Source: CAZHBA01 sp964530225
GTDB taxonomy: Bacteria > Pseudomonadota > Alphaproteobacteria > UBA6615
Length of the DNA stretch: 28,530 bases
Reading direction: 5' to 3'
Assembly (NCBI GenBank): GCA_964530225.1
Contig: CAZHBA010000068.1
Location: 1-28,530 of the forward strand
In this document: positions 22,046 through 28,530 of the stretch, piece after piece
Layout of the letters: each line of letters begins with the position of its first letter
Numbering within the stretch: position 1 is the stretch's first letter
The notes under the pieces: model-generated
What the model was told of the DNA's origin: nothing
What the model saw: the letters and a program-made list of their open reading frames with translations, nothing else
The model's database searches: none
Made by a program: the position numbers and the translations under genes

Positions 22046-22759
22046 ATGACTAGTAACTTAGGTACTGTCTACGGCATCGGAGTCGGGCCCGGCGATCCGG
22101 AATTGATAACGCTGAAAGGCGCACGCTTGCTCGCTACCTGTCCCGTCGTCGCCTATCCAGCACCGGGAACGGGAGGCAGTTTGGCCCGGCGGATTGCCGC
22201 ACCACATCTTCCCGGTGACGCCATCGAAATCGTTATCCGCACGCCGATGGTGACCGACCGGTTTCCCGTCCAGGAAATCTACGACCGTACCGCAGTAGAG
22301 ATTGGCGAACATCTCACCGCCGGCCGCGATGTCGGCGTGCTGTGCGAGGGCGACCCGTTTTTCTACGGCTCCTTCATGTATCTGTTCGCGCGCCTGGTTG
22401 AAGAATGGCCGGTCGAGGTTATACCCGGCGTGTCGTCGCTGATGGCCTGTGCAGCAACCCTCGGTATGCCCTTAGCTGCGCGCAACGATGTGCTGACAGT
22501 TTTACCGGCGCCACTTGACGACGCCGCGCTAACGGCGCGGCTGTTGGGCTGCGACGCCGCCGCAATTATCAAGGTGGGACGCCATTTTACCCGTATCCGC
22601 AACCTGCTGGAGCGGCTCGGTCTCACCAACCGGGTGCGCTACATCGAGCGGGCAACCATGACCGAACAGCGTGTCGTCGCAATGGAAAAAGTTAACGCCG
22701 AGGGTGCGCCCTATTTCTCCATGATTCTAGTGCACACGCGCGGGACAGCATGGGCATGA
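22046..22759 (+). CDS. cobI: Precorrin-2 / cobalt-factor II C20-methyltransferase
   Basis: The 237-residue SAM-dependent tetrapyrrole methylase is CobI/CbiL. YGIGVGPGDPELITLKGARLL (starting at residue 9) is the N-terminal glycine-rich loop. VGVLCEGDPFFYGSFMYLF (about 96-114) is the C20-specific version of the second motif, and VEVIPGVSSLMACAATLGMPL (about 126-146) follows. It methylates C20 of precorrin-2, or of cobalt-sirohydrochlorin when cobalt is already in place, as the presence of CbiX suggests. The start follows the decayed four-helix-bundle gene by six bases, and the likely ribosome-binding site (GAAAGG at 22030-22035) lies inside that gene's 3' end. The stop overlaps the start of the cbiG/cobJ fusion. 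Confidence 0.94.
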   Translation: MTSNLGTVYGIGVGPGDPELITLKGARLLATCPVVAYPAPGTGGSLARRIAAPHLPGDAIEIVIRTPMVTDRFPVQEIYDRTAVEIGEHLTAGRDVGVLCEGDPFFYGSFMYLFARLVEEWPVEVIPGVSSLMACAATLGMPLAARNDVLTVLPAPLDDAALTARLLGCDAAAIIKVGRHFTRIRNLLERLGLTNRVRYIERATMTEQRVVAMEKVNAEGAPYFSMILVHTRGTAWA

Positions 22760-24585
22760 ACGGATCTCCGTTGTCGGCTAATATCGCTCTGGTGGCCTTA
22801 ACCACCGAGGGCGCGGCCCTGGCGCGCCGGTTGGCGTCGCATCTGCCCGGCGCCAAGATGCACGGCCTCACTGGACGCGTCGCGGAAGCAGATGTCGCTT
22901 TCAACGATGTGGACCGCCACCTCACCAGCCTATTCACCGCGGGTACAGCGATCGTCGGCATCTGTGCCAGCGGCATTTTGATACGCACTTTGGCACCCTA
23001 TCTCACCGACAAACGCGGCGAACCACCAGTGGTCGCCATCGCCGCGGACGGTTCCGTTGCCGTGCCTTTGCTTGGCGGCCACTACGGTGCCAATGCGCTA
23101 GCGCGCCATATCGCGGCGATACTTGGCGGCACCGCATCCATCACCACCGCCAGCGACCTTGCCACTGGCAACGCGCTCGACGACCCACCGACCGACTGGA
23201 CCATCGCCAACCCGGACATGGCGAAGTCCATCGCCGCCGCACTTCTGGCTGGCGAACCAGTGGCGCTACGCCACGATGTCGGCGATGCTTCCTGGCTTCG
23301 CGATGGCGGCTTAGCTTTTGCCGATGCCGGCACTGTCGCCGTCCGCATTACCGACCGTGCAGGATCGCAGAAAAAAGATGAACTGCTACTGCATCCACCA
23401 ACGCTGGCGCTTGGTGTTGGCTGCGAGCGTGACGCCGACCCACAAGCTCTGATTTTCCTTGTAAATCAAACCCTTGAGCAAGAAGGCCTGGCACGAGAGT
23501 CGGTCGCGGTGGTGGTCTCGCTCGATGTCAAAATGGACGAACCCACGGTCCACGCACTCGCGGAGAATCTGGGCGTTCCGGCGCGATTTTTCGATGCGCC
23601 AACCTTAGAGGTGGAAACGCCACGTCTGGCGACGCCGTCCGATCTGGTGTTTCAGGCCGTCGGTTGCCACGGCGTCGCCGAAGGCGCAGCGCTCGCCGCG
23701 ACCGGTGCATCCGGTGAATTAGTGGTACCGAAGGTGCGCGGCAGCCGGGTTACCTGTGCAATCGCACGTGCGACGGCGATCGACGCCTTAGCCGTCGGTA
23801 CGCCTCGCGGTAGCCTGTCGATCGTTGGCATCGGCCCCGGCGCGGCCGATTACCGGGCGCCCGCGACAGACCGGGCAATCGCCCAAGCCGACCATATAGT
23901 CGGCTACGGTTCCTATATCGACTTGCTCGGCACTGCCGCCGCCAACAAACACCGGCACGACTTCGCCCTCGGCGAGGAAGAGTCGCGCTGCCGCGCCGCG
24001 CTCAACCTGGCGGCAACGGGTGAACAGGTGGTGCTGGTATCGAGCGGCGATCCCGGCATCTACGCCATGGCGGCACTGGTCTTTGAGTTACTCGACCGTG
24101 CAGACAACCCCCGTTGGAACCGGGTGGCGCTCGGTGTGGTGCCCGGCGTGTCCGCCATGCAATTGGCCGCGGCACGCGCCGGCGCGCCGTTAGGCCACGA
24201 TTTCTGCGCTATCTCCCTGTCCGACCTGCTGACGCCTTGGCCGACTATCGAACAGCGGCTGCGCGCCGCCGCCGAGGCTAATTTCGTCGTCGCCCTCTAC
24301 AACCCGGTTAGCCAGCGCCGCCGCCACCAGCTGGAGATCGCGCGCGACATTCTGTTAGCGCATCGGCCCGCTGATACGCCGGTGATCGTCGCACGCAATC
24401 TCGCCCGCAACGGCGAGACCGTCCGGGTATTACCCCTCGCCGAACTGGCCGCCGACACCATCGACATGCTGAGCCTAGTCATCGTCGGCAACTCGACCAG
24501 CCGCGCCATGCGCCGGGGTGGCAACCGCTGGACTTACACCCCGCGCGGCTATGCCCCGAAGCACAACGCGGAGACCGGTACATGA
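22750..24585 (+). CDS. cobJ: Fusion of CbiG (cobalt-precorrin-5A hydrolase) and CobJ/CbiH (precorrin-3B C17-methyltransferase)
   Basis: This 611-residue protein joins two enzymes. Residues about 10-215 are the CbiG N-terminal and middle region (GICASGILIRTLAPYLTDKRG, VPLLGGHYGANALARHIA). Residues about 225-345 are the CbiG C-terminal or CobE-like domain (LALGVGCERDADP to VRGSRVTCAIARA). Residues about 357-600 are the CobJ/CbiH methylase (SIVGIGPGAADYRAPA, VVLVSSGDPGIYAMAALV, VVPGVSAMQLAAARAGAPLGHDF, LYNPVSQRRRHQL). CobJ/CbiH methylates C17 and contracts the ring. CbiG opens the resulting delta-lactone and releases acetaldehyde in the cobalt-early route. A start at 22756 would give a four-base ATGA overlap with cobI like the other junctions here; 22750 is equally possible. 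The stop overlaps cobM by four bases. Confidence 0.93.
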   Translation: MGMNGSPLSANIALVALTTEGAALARRLASHLPGAKMHGLTGRVAEADVAFNDVDRHLTSLFTAGTAIVGICASGILIRTLAPYLTDKRGEPPVVAIAADGSVAVPLLGGHYGANALARHIAAILGGTASITTASDLATGNALDDPPTDWTIANPDMAKSIAAALLAGEPVALRHDVGDASWLRDGGLAFADAGTVAVRITDRAGSQKKDELLLHPPTLALGVGCERDADPQALIFLVNQTLEQEGLARESVAVVVSLDVKMDEPTVHALAENLGVPARFFDAPTLEVETPRLATPSDLVFQAVGCHGVAEGAALAATGASGELVVPKVRGSRVTCAIARATAIDALAVGTPRGSLSIVGIGPGAADYRAPATDRAIAQADHIVGYGSYIDLLGTAAANKHRHDFALGEEESRCRAALNLAATGEQVVLVSSGDPGIYAMAALVFELLDRADNPRWNRVALGVVPGVSAMQLAAARAGAPLGHDFCAISLSDLLTPWPTIEQRLRAAAEANFVVALYNPVSQRRRHQLEIARDILLAHRPADTPVIVARNLARNGETVRVLPLAELAADTIDMLSLVIVGNSTSRAMRRGGNRWTYTPRGYAPKHNAETGT

Positions 24586-25361
24586 CGGTCTATTTCATCG
24601 GTGCCGGACCGGGCGCACCCGACCTGATCACCGTGCGCGGACAACGGTTGATCGAGCGCTGCCCGGTATGCTTGTATGCCGGATCGTTGGTGCCGCCCGA
24701 GACCGTTGCCGCGGCACCACCCGGTGCCACCGTACTCAACACCGCGCCGATGACCTTGGACCAGATCATCGCGCATATGGCCACAGCCGACGCAGCAGGG
24801 GGGGACGTGGCGCGGGTACACTCCGGCGATCCCTCAATCTATGGCGCCATCGGCGAACAGATGCGGCAACTGGTGGCACTCGACATTGCCTACGAAGTGG
24901 TGCCTGGAGTGCCAGCGTTCGCCGCCGCAGCGGCAGCGCTAGGTCGCGAACTGACGCTGCCAGATGTCAGTCAGACGGTCATATTGACACGGACGGCGGT
25001 ACGGGCCTCGGATATGCCGCCGGGCGAAGAACTCGCCACCCTGGCGCAGAGCCACTCCACCCTGGTAATCCACCTGTCTATCAACAATCTCGCTCCCGTG
25101 GTGCGCGATCTTACGCCCCATTACGGACCTGACTGCCCGGCTGTGGTCGCTTTCAGGGTAAGCTGGCCCGACGAGCAGATTATCCAAGGCACGCTAGCCG
25201 ATATTCGCGACAAGGTGAAACCGCTGGGTATTACAAGAACCGCGCTAATTCTGGTCGGGGAAACGCTCGCCGCCGATTTCGCTGCCGCCGATGCCTTCGC
25301 CAACAGCCAACTCTACGACCCCGGCCACCACCACGTTCTGCGGCCCCGAAGCACCGAATAA
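24582..25361 (+). CDS. cobM: Precorrin-4 / cobalt-precorrin-4 C11-methyltransferase
   Basis: The 259-residue methylase is CobM/CbiF. VYFIGAGPGAPDLITVRGQ at residues 3-21 is followed by CLYAGSLVPPE, which distinguishes this branch from other tetrapyrrole methylases. VARVHSGDPSIYGAIGEQM (about 76-94), VVPGVPAFAAAAAALGRELTLPD (about 106-128) and VILTRTAVRASDMP follow. It methylates C11 using SAM. The ATG overlaps the stop of the cbiG/cobJ fusion by four bases, so translation is probably coupled. Its stop is only three bases from the stop of the convergent ankyrin gene, and no terminator hairpin was found between them. Confidence 0.95.
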   Translation: MTVYFIGAGPGAPDLITVRGQRLIERCPVCLYAGSLVPPETVAAAPPGATVLNTAPMTLDQIIAHMATADAAGGDVARVHSGDPSIYGAIGEQMRQLVALDIAYEVVPGVPAFAAAAAALGRELTLPDVSQTVILTRTAVRASDMPPGEELATLAQSHSTLVIHLSINNLAPVVRDLTPHYGPDCPAVVAFRVSWPDEQIIQGTLADIRDKVKPLGITRTALILVGETLAADFAAADAFANSQLYDPGHHHVLRPRSTE

Positions 25362-25364
25362 GAT

Positions 25365-25919
25365 CTAACGCGCACCCGCCGCTTCGAGCTCTTTTACCAA
25401 GCGGCGCGAGCGGCCATTACGCGCCACATCGAGCACCGAGCGGCCGGTGAAATCAGTGTGGTTGATGTTGGCGCCGCGCTCGATCAGCAATCTCGCGACT
25501 TCAGCCTGACTTTTTTCCGCCGCATGCATGAGCGGCGTGCGCCCATCGAGGTTCTCCCGGTCGATAACCTTATCGGCCTCAAGCAGTAATTCGACAACAT
25601 CGTAGTGGCCGTTACCAGCGGCATAGAACAGTGCACCGTTACCCAGTTCGTCGACAACGCCAGTCTTAACTTGGAACTCGAGCAACACTTCGATGGCATC
25701 GTAGGACCCTTGGATTGCACCCCAAATCAACGCGGTCTTGCCATCGCGGTCCGAGCGCGTAGCCGGCGCCCGGCGAACCATTAGTTCGCGCACGTCGTCG
25801 GGCCTATTTTCATAGGCCGCAACAATAACCGGGTCCTCGGCGAAAAGATCGGTCTGCGCCCTTGCGGGGCTGGCTAAGCCAACGGCTAATGCCGTAATAA
25901 CAAATATTCGTAGCCACAT
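25365..25919 (-). CDS. Exported ankyrin-repeat protein of unknown role
   Basis: The 184-residue product begins with a good Sec signal peptide (MWLRIFVITALAVGLASPARA, probable cleavage after ARA at residue 21), so it is probably periplasmic. Four ankyrin-type units follow: DGKTALIWGAIQGSYDAIEVLL, LGNGALFYAAGNGHYDVVELLL, DGRTPLMHAAEKSQAEVARLLIERGA, and a degenerate TGRSVLDVARNGRSRRLVKELEAAGA. Ankyrin repeats mediate protein binding and no catalytic domain is present. The ATG at 25919 is chosen because it starts the signal peptide, with GGAGAA about ten bases upstream. It lies 31 bases downstream of cobK on the same strand and may be cotranscribed with cbiD-cobK. I know of no B12 role for such proteins, so the linkage may be incidental. 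Confidence 0.85.
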   Translation of the reverse strand: MWLRIFVITALAVGLASPARAQTDLFAEDPVIVAAYENRPDDVRELMVRRAPATRSDRDGKTALIWGAIQGSYDAIEVLLEFQVKTGVVDELGNGALFYAAGNGHYDVVELLLEADKVIDRENLDGRTPLMHAAEKSQAEVARLLIERGANINHTDFTGRSVLDVARNGRSRRLVKELEAAGAR

Positions 25920-25950
25920 AAGTTGAGTGTTCTCCGGCGATGGCACCGGG

Positions 25951-26736
25951 TCAAGGGTGTAACCGGCCGAGAATCCAGTCAACGGCCGCGGCAACGTCCG
26001 CGACTGCTGGTCCATCCGGTGCGGGCGGACGTCGCACCATGAGCACGGGTAGACCTAGATACCGCGCCGCCGCAAGTTTAGCGACGGTGGCATCGCCACC
26101 GGAAGCCTTGGTTACCAACACATCTATCTGGTGAGCCTCCATCAGCGCCTGCTCTGCCGCGACAGAAAATGGACCACGGCTTGTGATGAGTTGGTAGTTG
26201 GTCAGCGGCAACGGGTTGGTGGGCGGGTCAATCAGTCGCACCAAAAACCAAGCGTCCGCCACGGTGGCGAACACCGATAATTCCTGCATACCGATAGTCA
26301 AAAAGGCGCGCCCGCCGAACCCCGGTAAGTCGGCGGCTACCATTTCAACGGTATCAAACTCGATCCAATTGTCGCCAGCTTCGGGCGACCAGGTCGGGCG
26401 CGATAAAACAAGACGCGGCACGTTGGCCCCGGCACAGGCATTTACAGCATTGGCCGAGATTTGTTTAGCAAAAGGGTGCGTCGCATCGATAACGGCGGAG
26501 ACTTGCCGGTCCTTTAAGTATTTTGCCATCGCTTCAGCACCGCCGAAGCCGCCGCTGCGCACGTTTCCCGGCAACGGGAAGGGCGCACACGTTCGCCCCG
26601 CCAGCGAGGTCGTGACATCCAGCCTGTCGCCATAGCTATCGGTTAACGACCGCGCCAGGGTCGCCGCTTCGGCGGTGCCGCCCAGAATTAAAACATGCGG
26701 TTGGTTAGAATCCGGCACGGCCAACAACCGTTCCAT
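25951..26736 (-). CDS. cobK: Precorrin-6X / cobalt-precorrin-6A reductase
   Basis: The 261-residue protein is CobK/CbiJ. HVLILGGTAEAATLARSL near residue 14 is the N-terminal dinucleotide-binding strand-loop-helix. VSAVIDATHPFAKQISANAVNAC (about 76-98) and LTIGMQELSVFA (about 148-159) are family hallmarks. VLVTKASGGDATVAKLAAARYLGLPVLMVRRPP near the C terminus carries the NADPH-binding part. It reduces the macrocycle at C18-C19 using NADPH. I chose the ATG at 26736, which overlaps the 3' end of cbiD by 32 bases. A GTG at 26718 would reduce this to 14 bases. Neither has a strong ribosome-binding site, so translational coupling to cbiD is likely. Confidence 0.92.
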   Translation of the reverse strand: MERLLAVPDSNQPHVLILGGTAEAATLARSLTDSYGDRLDVTTSLAGRTCAPFPLPGNVRSGGFGGAEAMAKYLKDRQVSAVIDATHPFAKQISANAVNACAGANVPRLVLSRPTWSPEAGDNWIEFDTVEMVAADLPGFGGRAFLTIGMQELSVFATVADAWFLVRLIDPPTNPLPLTNYQLITSRGPFSVAAEQALMEAHQIDVLVTKASGGDATVAKLAAARYLGLPVLMVRRPPAPDGPAVADVAAAVDWILGRLHP

Positions 26737-27829
26737 CACGTTCGACGACAACAATTTCGATATCGGTGGCGCCGGCCAACGCCGCGCGGGCGACTTCGCG
26801 TGCACCGGCTGCCACAGCATCGGCTAGCGCCGCAGCAGTCCCAGTTTCGCGCGCCAGCGCCATAACTGCACCGGCACCTGCGGTCTTTCGCGCAGCCGAA
26901 ACAGTTTCCTCGTCGGCTCCAGTTGCCGCCAAGCGTTCGGCGAGGCGCGATACGTCGACAGTAGACTGGCCGGAGTGCAGATCGAGATGACCGTCGGCGA
27001 GCTTCGACAACTTACCGAAGCCGCCGGCCAGCGTCAGGCGTGCCACAGGATGGTCGCGCACATATTTTAACAAGCCGCCAGCGAAATCGCCCATATCGAT
27101 TAACGCCTGCTCGGGCAGTCCATAGAGATCGCGCACGGCAGCCTCCGAGGTACGGCCGGTCGCTGCCGCAACATGGTTTTGCCCGGTCGCCCGGGCGACA
27201 TCGACGCCGCGGTGGATCGAATGGATCCAAGAGGCGCAAGAATAGGGTATCACCACGCCGGTGGTGCCCAAAACGCTCAAGCCGCCAACGATGCCAAGGC
27301 GCGCATTGCTAGTGCGCTCGGCCAGCTCCACGCCACCGGGGATCGACACCGTGACAGTAATGTCGGGTTCGGCACCATATTCCGCCGCAACTTCGCCAAT
27401 GGCGGCAGCTATCATCTCGCGCGGCTTGGGGTTAATCGCCGGCTCACCGACGGGCAGCGGTAAGCCTGGCAAGGTGACCGTCCCGACACCAGCGCCGGCG
27501 GCAAATCTCACGCCGGCGCCGCTGGCCGCTAGCACTACCGTAGCTTTGATCATAGCGCCGTGAGTAACGTCGGGATCGTCGCCGGCGTCCTTGATGACGC
27601 CCACTATCGCCGCGCCGTTTTCCAACCGCTTTTCGGCCAAAACAAACTCTGCGCGCTGTCCACGTGGCAGGCGGATCACCACCGGATCGGGAAATTTTCC
27701 TGTCAACAGCGCCTCATAGGCCGCGCGCACCGCCGCAGTAGCGCAAGCGCCCGTCGTCCAGCCGCAGCGCAACTCGCCACTCGGCTTGCGGTTGGGAGAT
27801 CCCGGCGCTGTTTCTGCCAAGTCGGCCAT
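26705..27829 (-). CDS. cbiD: Cobalt-precorrin-5B C1-methyltransferase CbiD
   Basis: The 374-residue protein is CbiD. The defining N-terminal GWTTGACATAAVRAAYEALL (residues 23-42) is present. GDDPDVTHGAMI follows near residue 82, and VTLPGLPLPVGEPAINPKPREMI lies near 120-142. VVIPYSCASWIHSIHRGVDVARATG is near the middle, and LTLAGGFGKLSKLADGHLDLHS is towards the C-terminal third. CbiD methylates C1 in the cobalt-early pathway and replaces CobF of the oxygen-dependent route. The ATG at 27829 was preferred because an upstream in-frame extension covers the divergent promoter region and is not conserved-looking. It is divergent from cobA with 62 bases between them, and cobK overlaps its 3' end. 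Confidence 0.94.
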   Translation of the reverse strand: MADLAETAPGSPNRKPSGELRCGWTTGACATAAVRAAYEALLTGKFPDPVVIRLPRGQRAEFVLAEKRLENGAAIVGVIKDAGDDPDVTHGAMIKATVVLAASGAGVRFAAGAGVGTVTLPGLPLPVGEPAINPKPREMIAAAIGEVAAEYGAEPDITVTVSIPGGVELAERTSNARLGIVGGLSVLGTTGVVIPYSCASWIHSIHRGVDVARATGQNHVAAATGRTSEAAVRDLYGLPEQALIDMGDFAGGLLKYVRDHPVARLTLAGGFGKLSKLADGHLDLHSGQSTVDVSRLAERLAATGADEETVSAARKTAGAGAVMALARETGTAAALADAVAAGAREVARAALAGATDIEIVVVERDGTVVGRAGF

Positions 27830-27891
27830 GGTAGATAGTTTAGCGTGTACACCGGTTGTCCGACCAGCAGCGGGGCGGTAGCTTTTGATCC

Positions 27892-28530
27892 ATGGACTTG
27901 TCCGAAATCCCACTGCCCAAATTCGTCCCCGGTTGGGTGTGGCTGGTTGGTGCCGGCCCTGGCGATCCGGCGATGCTGACGTTAGCTGCCCTGCACGCAC
28001 TGCAAAACGCCGACATGGTGGTCTATGACGCGCTGGTCGACAAGCACATTCTCGCCCTAGCCAACAAAAACGCGGAGCAGGTATTCGCCGGCAAGCGCGG
28101 CGGTCGACCGTCGCCCAAGCAACCCGATATATCCGCGCGGCTAGTCCAACTGGCCCGCGCCGGCAGCCGGGTGCTGCGATTGAAAGGCGGCGATCCGTTC
28201 GTGTTCGGCCGCGGCGGCGAAGAGGCGTTGGCCCTAGTCGCCGCCGGTATTCCCTTCCGCATCGTCCCCGGGATCACAGCGGCCATCGGCGGGCTCGCCT
28301 ATGCCGGCATTCCGATCACCCACCGCGAGGTTAACACCGCCGTCACCTTCGTCACCGGCCACAACGTTAAAGGCGACGTACCCAATAACCTCGACTGGCC
28401 AGCGCTGGCCCACGGTGCTCCGGTGTTGGTGTTCTATATGGCGCTCAAACATCTCGACGAAATCACCAGGCGCCTGATCGCCAGCGGCCGGAACGCCGAC
28501 GAACCGGTGGCGATCGTCGCCGCGGCGACG
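27892..28530 (+). CDS. cobA: Uroporphyrinogen-III C-methyltransferase (partial at the right edge)
   Basis: The frame is open from the ATG at 27892 to the end of the window (213 codons), so the 3' end is missing. WLVGAGPGDPAMLTLAALHALQNAD near residue 18 is the SAM-binding start. YDALVDKHILALA and the GKRGGRPSPKQPDI segment are typical of SUMT enzymes, as are VLRLKGGDPFVFGRGGEEALAL (about 96-117) and IVPGITAAIGGLAYAGIPITHR (about 124-145). It methylates uroporphyrinogen III at C2 and C7 to give precorrin-2, the branch point to B12 and sirohaem. No CysG-type dehydrogenase-chelatase domain precedes it, so it is the stand-alone CobA form unless a fusion lies beyond the edge. GGGGCGG about 14 bases upstream is a poor ribosome-binding site. 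Confidence 0.94.
   Translation, partial: MDLSEIPLPKFVPGWVWLVGAGPGDPAMLTLAALHALQNADMVVYDALVDKHILALANKNAEQVFAGKRGGRPSPKQPDISARLVQLARAGSRVLRLKGGDPFVFGRGGEEALALVAAGIPFRIVPGITAAIGGLAYAGIPITHREVNTAVTFVTGHNVKGDVPNNLDWPALAHGAPVLVFYMALKHLDEITRRLIASGRNADEPVAIVAAAT

Overview
The window looks like a chromosomal segment of a GC-rich alphaproteobacterium. The evidence is an MmcB homologue, a RegB/RegA-type redox two-component pair with the quinone-site heptapeptide GGLTNPF, a bactofilin, and Cob-type gene content and order. I cannot name the genus. No integrase, transposase, phage gene or CRISPR array is visible.

Layout. Positions 1-3350 hold tRNA-Arg(CCG), a TIM-barrel amidohydrolase, a bactofilin, a DJ-1/PfpI-fold protein without its usual nucleophilic cysteine, and mmcB, all on the plus strand. 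Positions 3357-8096 read leftward: cobT (DMB phosphoribosyltransferase), regB, regA and hldE. From 8155 to the right edge the window is almost entirely a cobalamin (B12) biosynthesis island. It runs cobS-cobC, then a cobalamin riboswitch (about 9661-9820) followed by cobU-cobW-[palindromic repeats]-cobN-cobO-cobQ. Convergent cobD comes next, then cbiX-cobH-cobL-[broken four-helix-bundle gene]-cobI-cbiG/cobJ fusion-cobM. The leftward genes are a secreted ankyrin protein, cobK and cbiD, and a partial cobA leaves the window on the right.

How the genes work together. CobA makes precorrin-2. CbiX, CobI, CobJ, CobM, CbiG, CbiD, CobK, CobL and CobH together match the cobalt-early (oxygen-independent) corrin ring route. 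CobO, CobQ, CobD, CobU, CobS, CobT and CobC then adenosylate, amidate and attach the aminopropanol arm and the nucleotide loop. CobW is a metal-handling GTPase. cobB/cbiA, cobG, cobF and the small subunits of the CobN chelatase are not in the window. The oddest point is that CobN, the large subunit of the late-insertion cobaltochelatase, sits in a set otherwise equipped for early insertion by CbiX.

Other points of interest are a Shine-Dalgarno hairpin after the riboswitch, two palindromic repeats between cobW and cobN that leave an open frame coupling the two genes, a four-helix-bundle gene with two compensating frameshifts inside the cob run, a CbiX with a 16-histidine tail, and regBA lying directly downstream of cobT. 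I found no wholly novel system. These oddities within a largely recognisable B12 locus are the parts worth following up.
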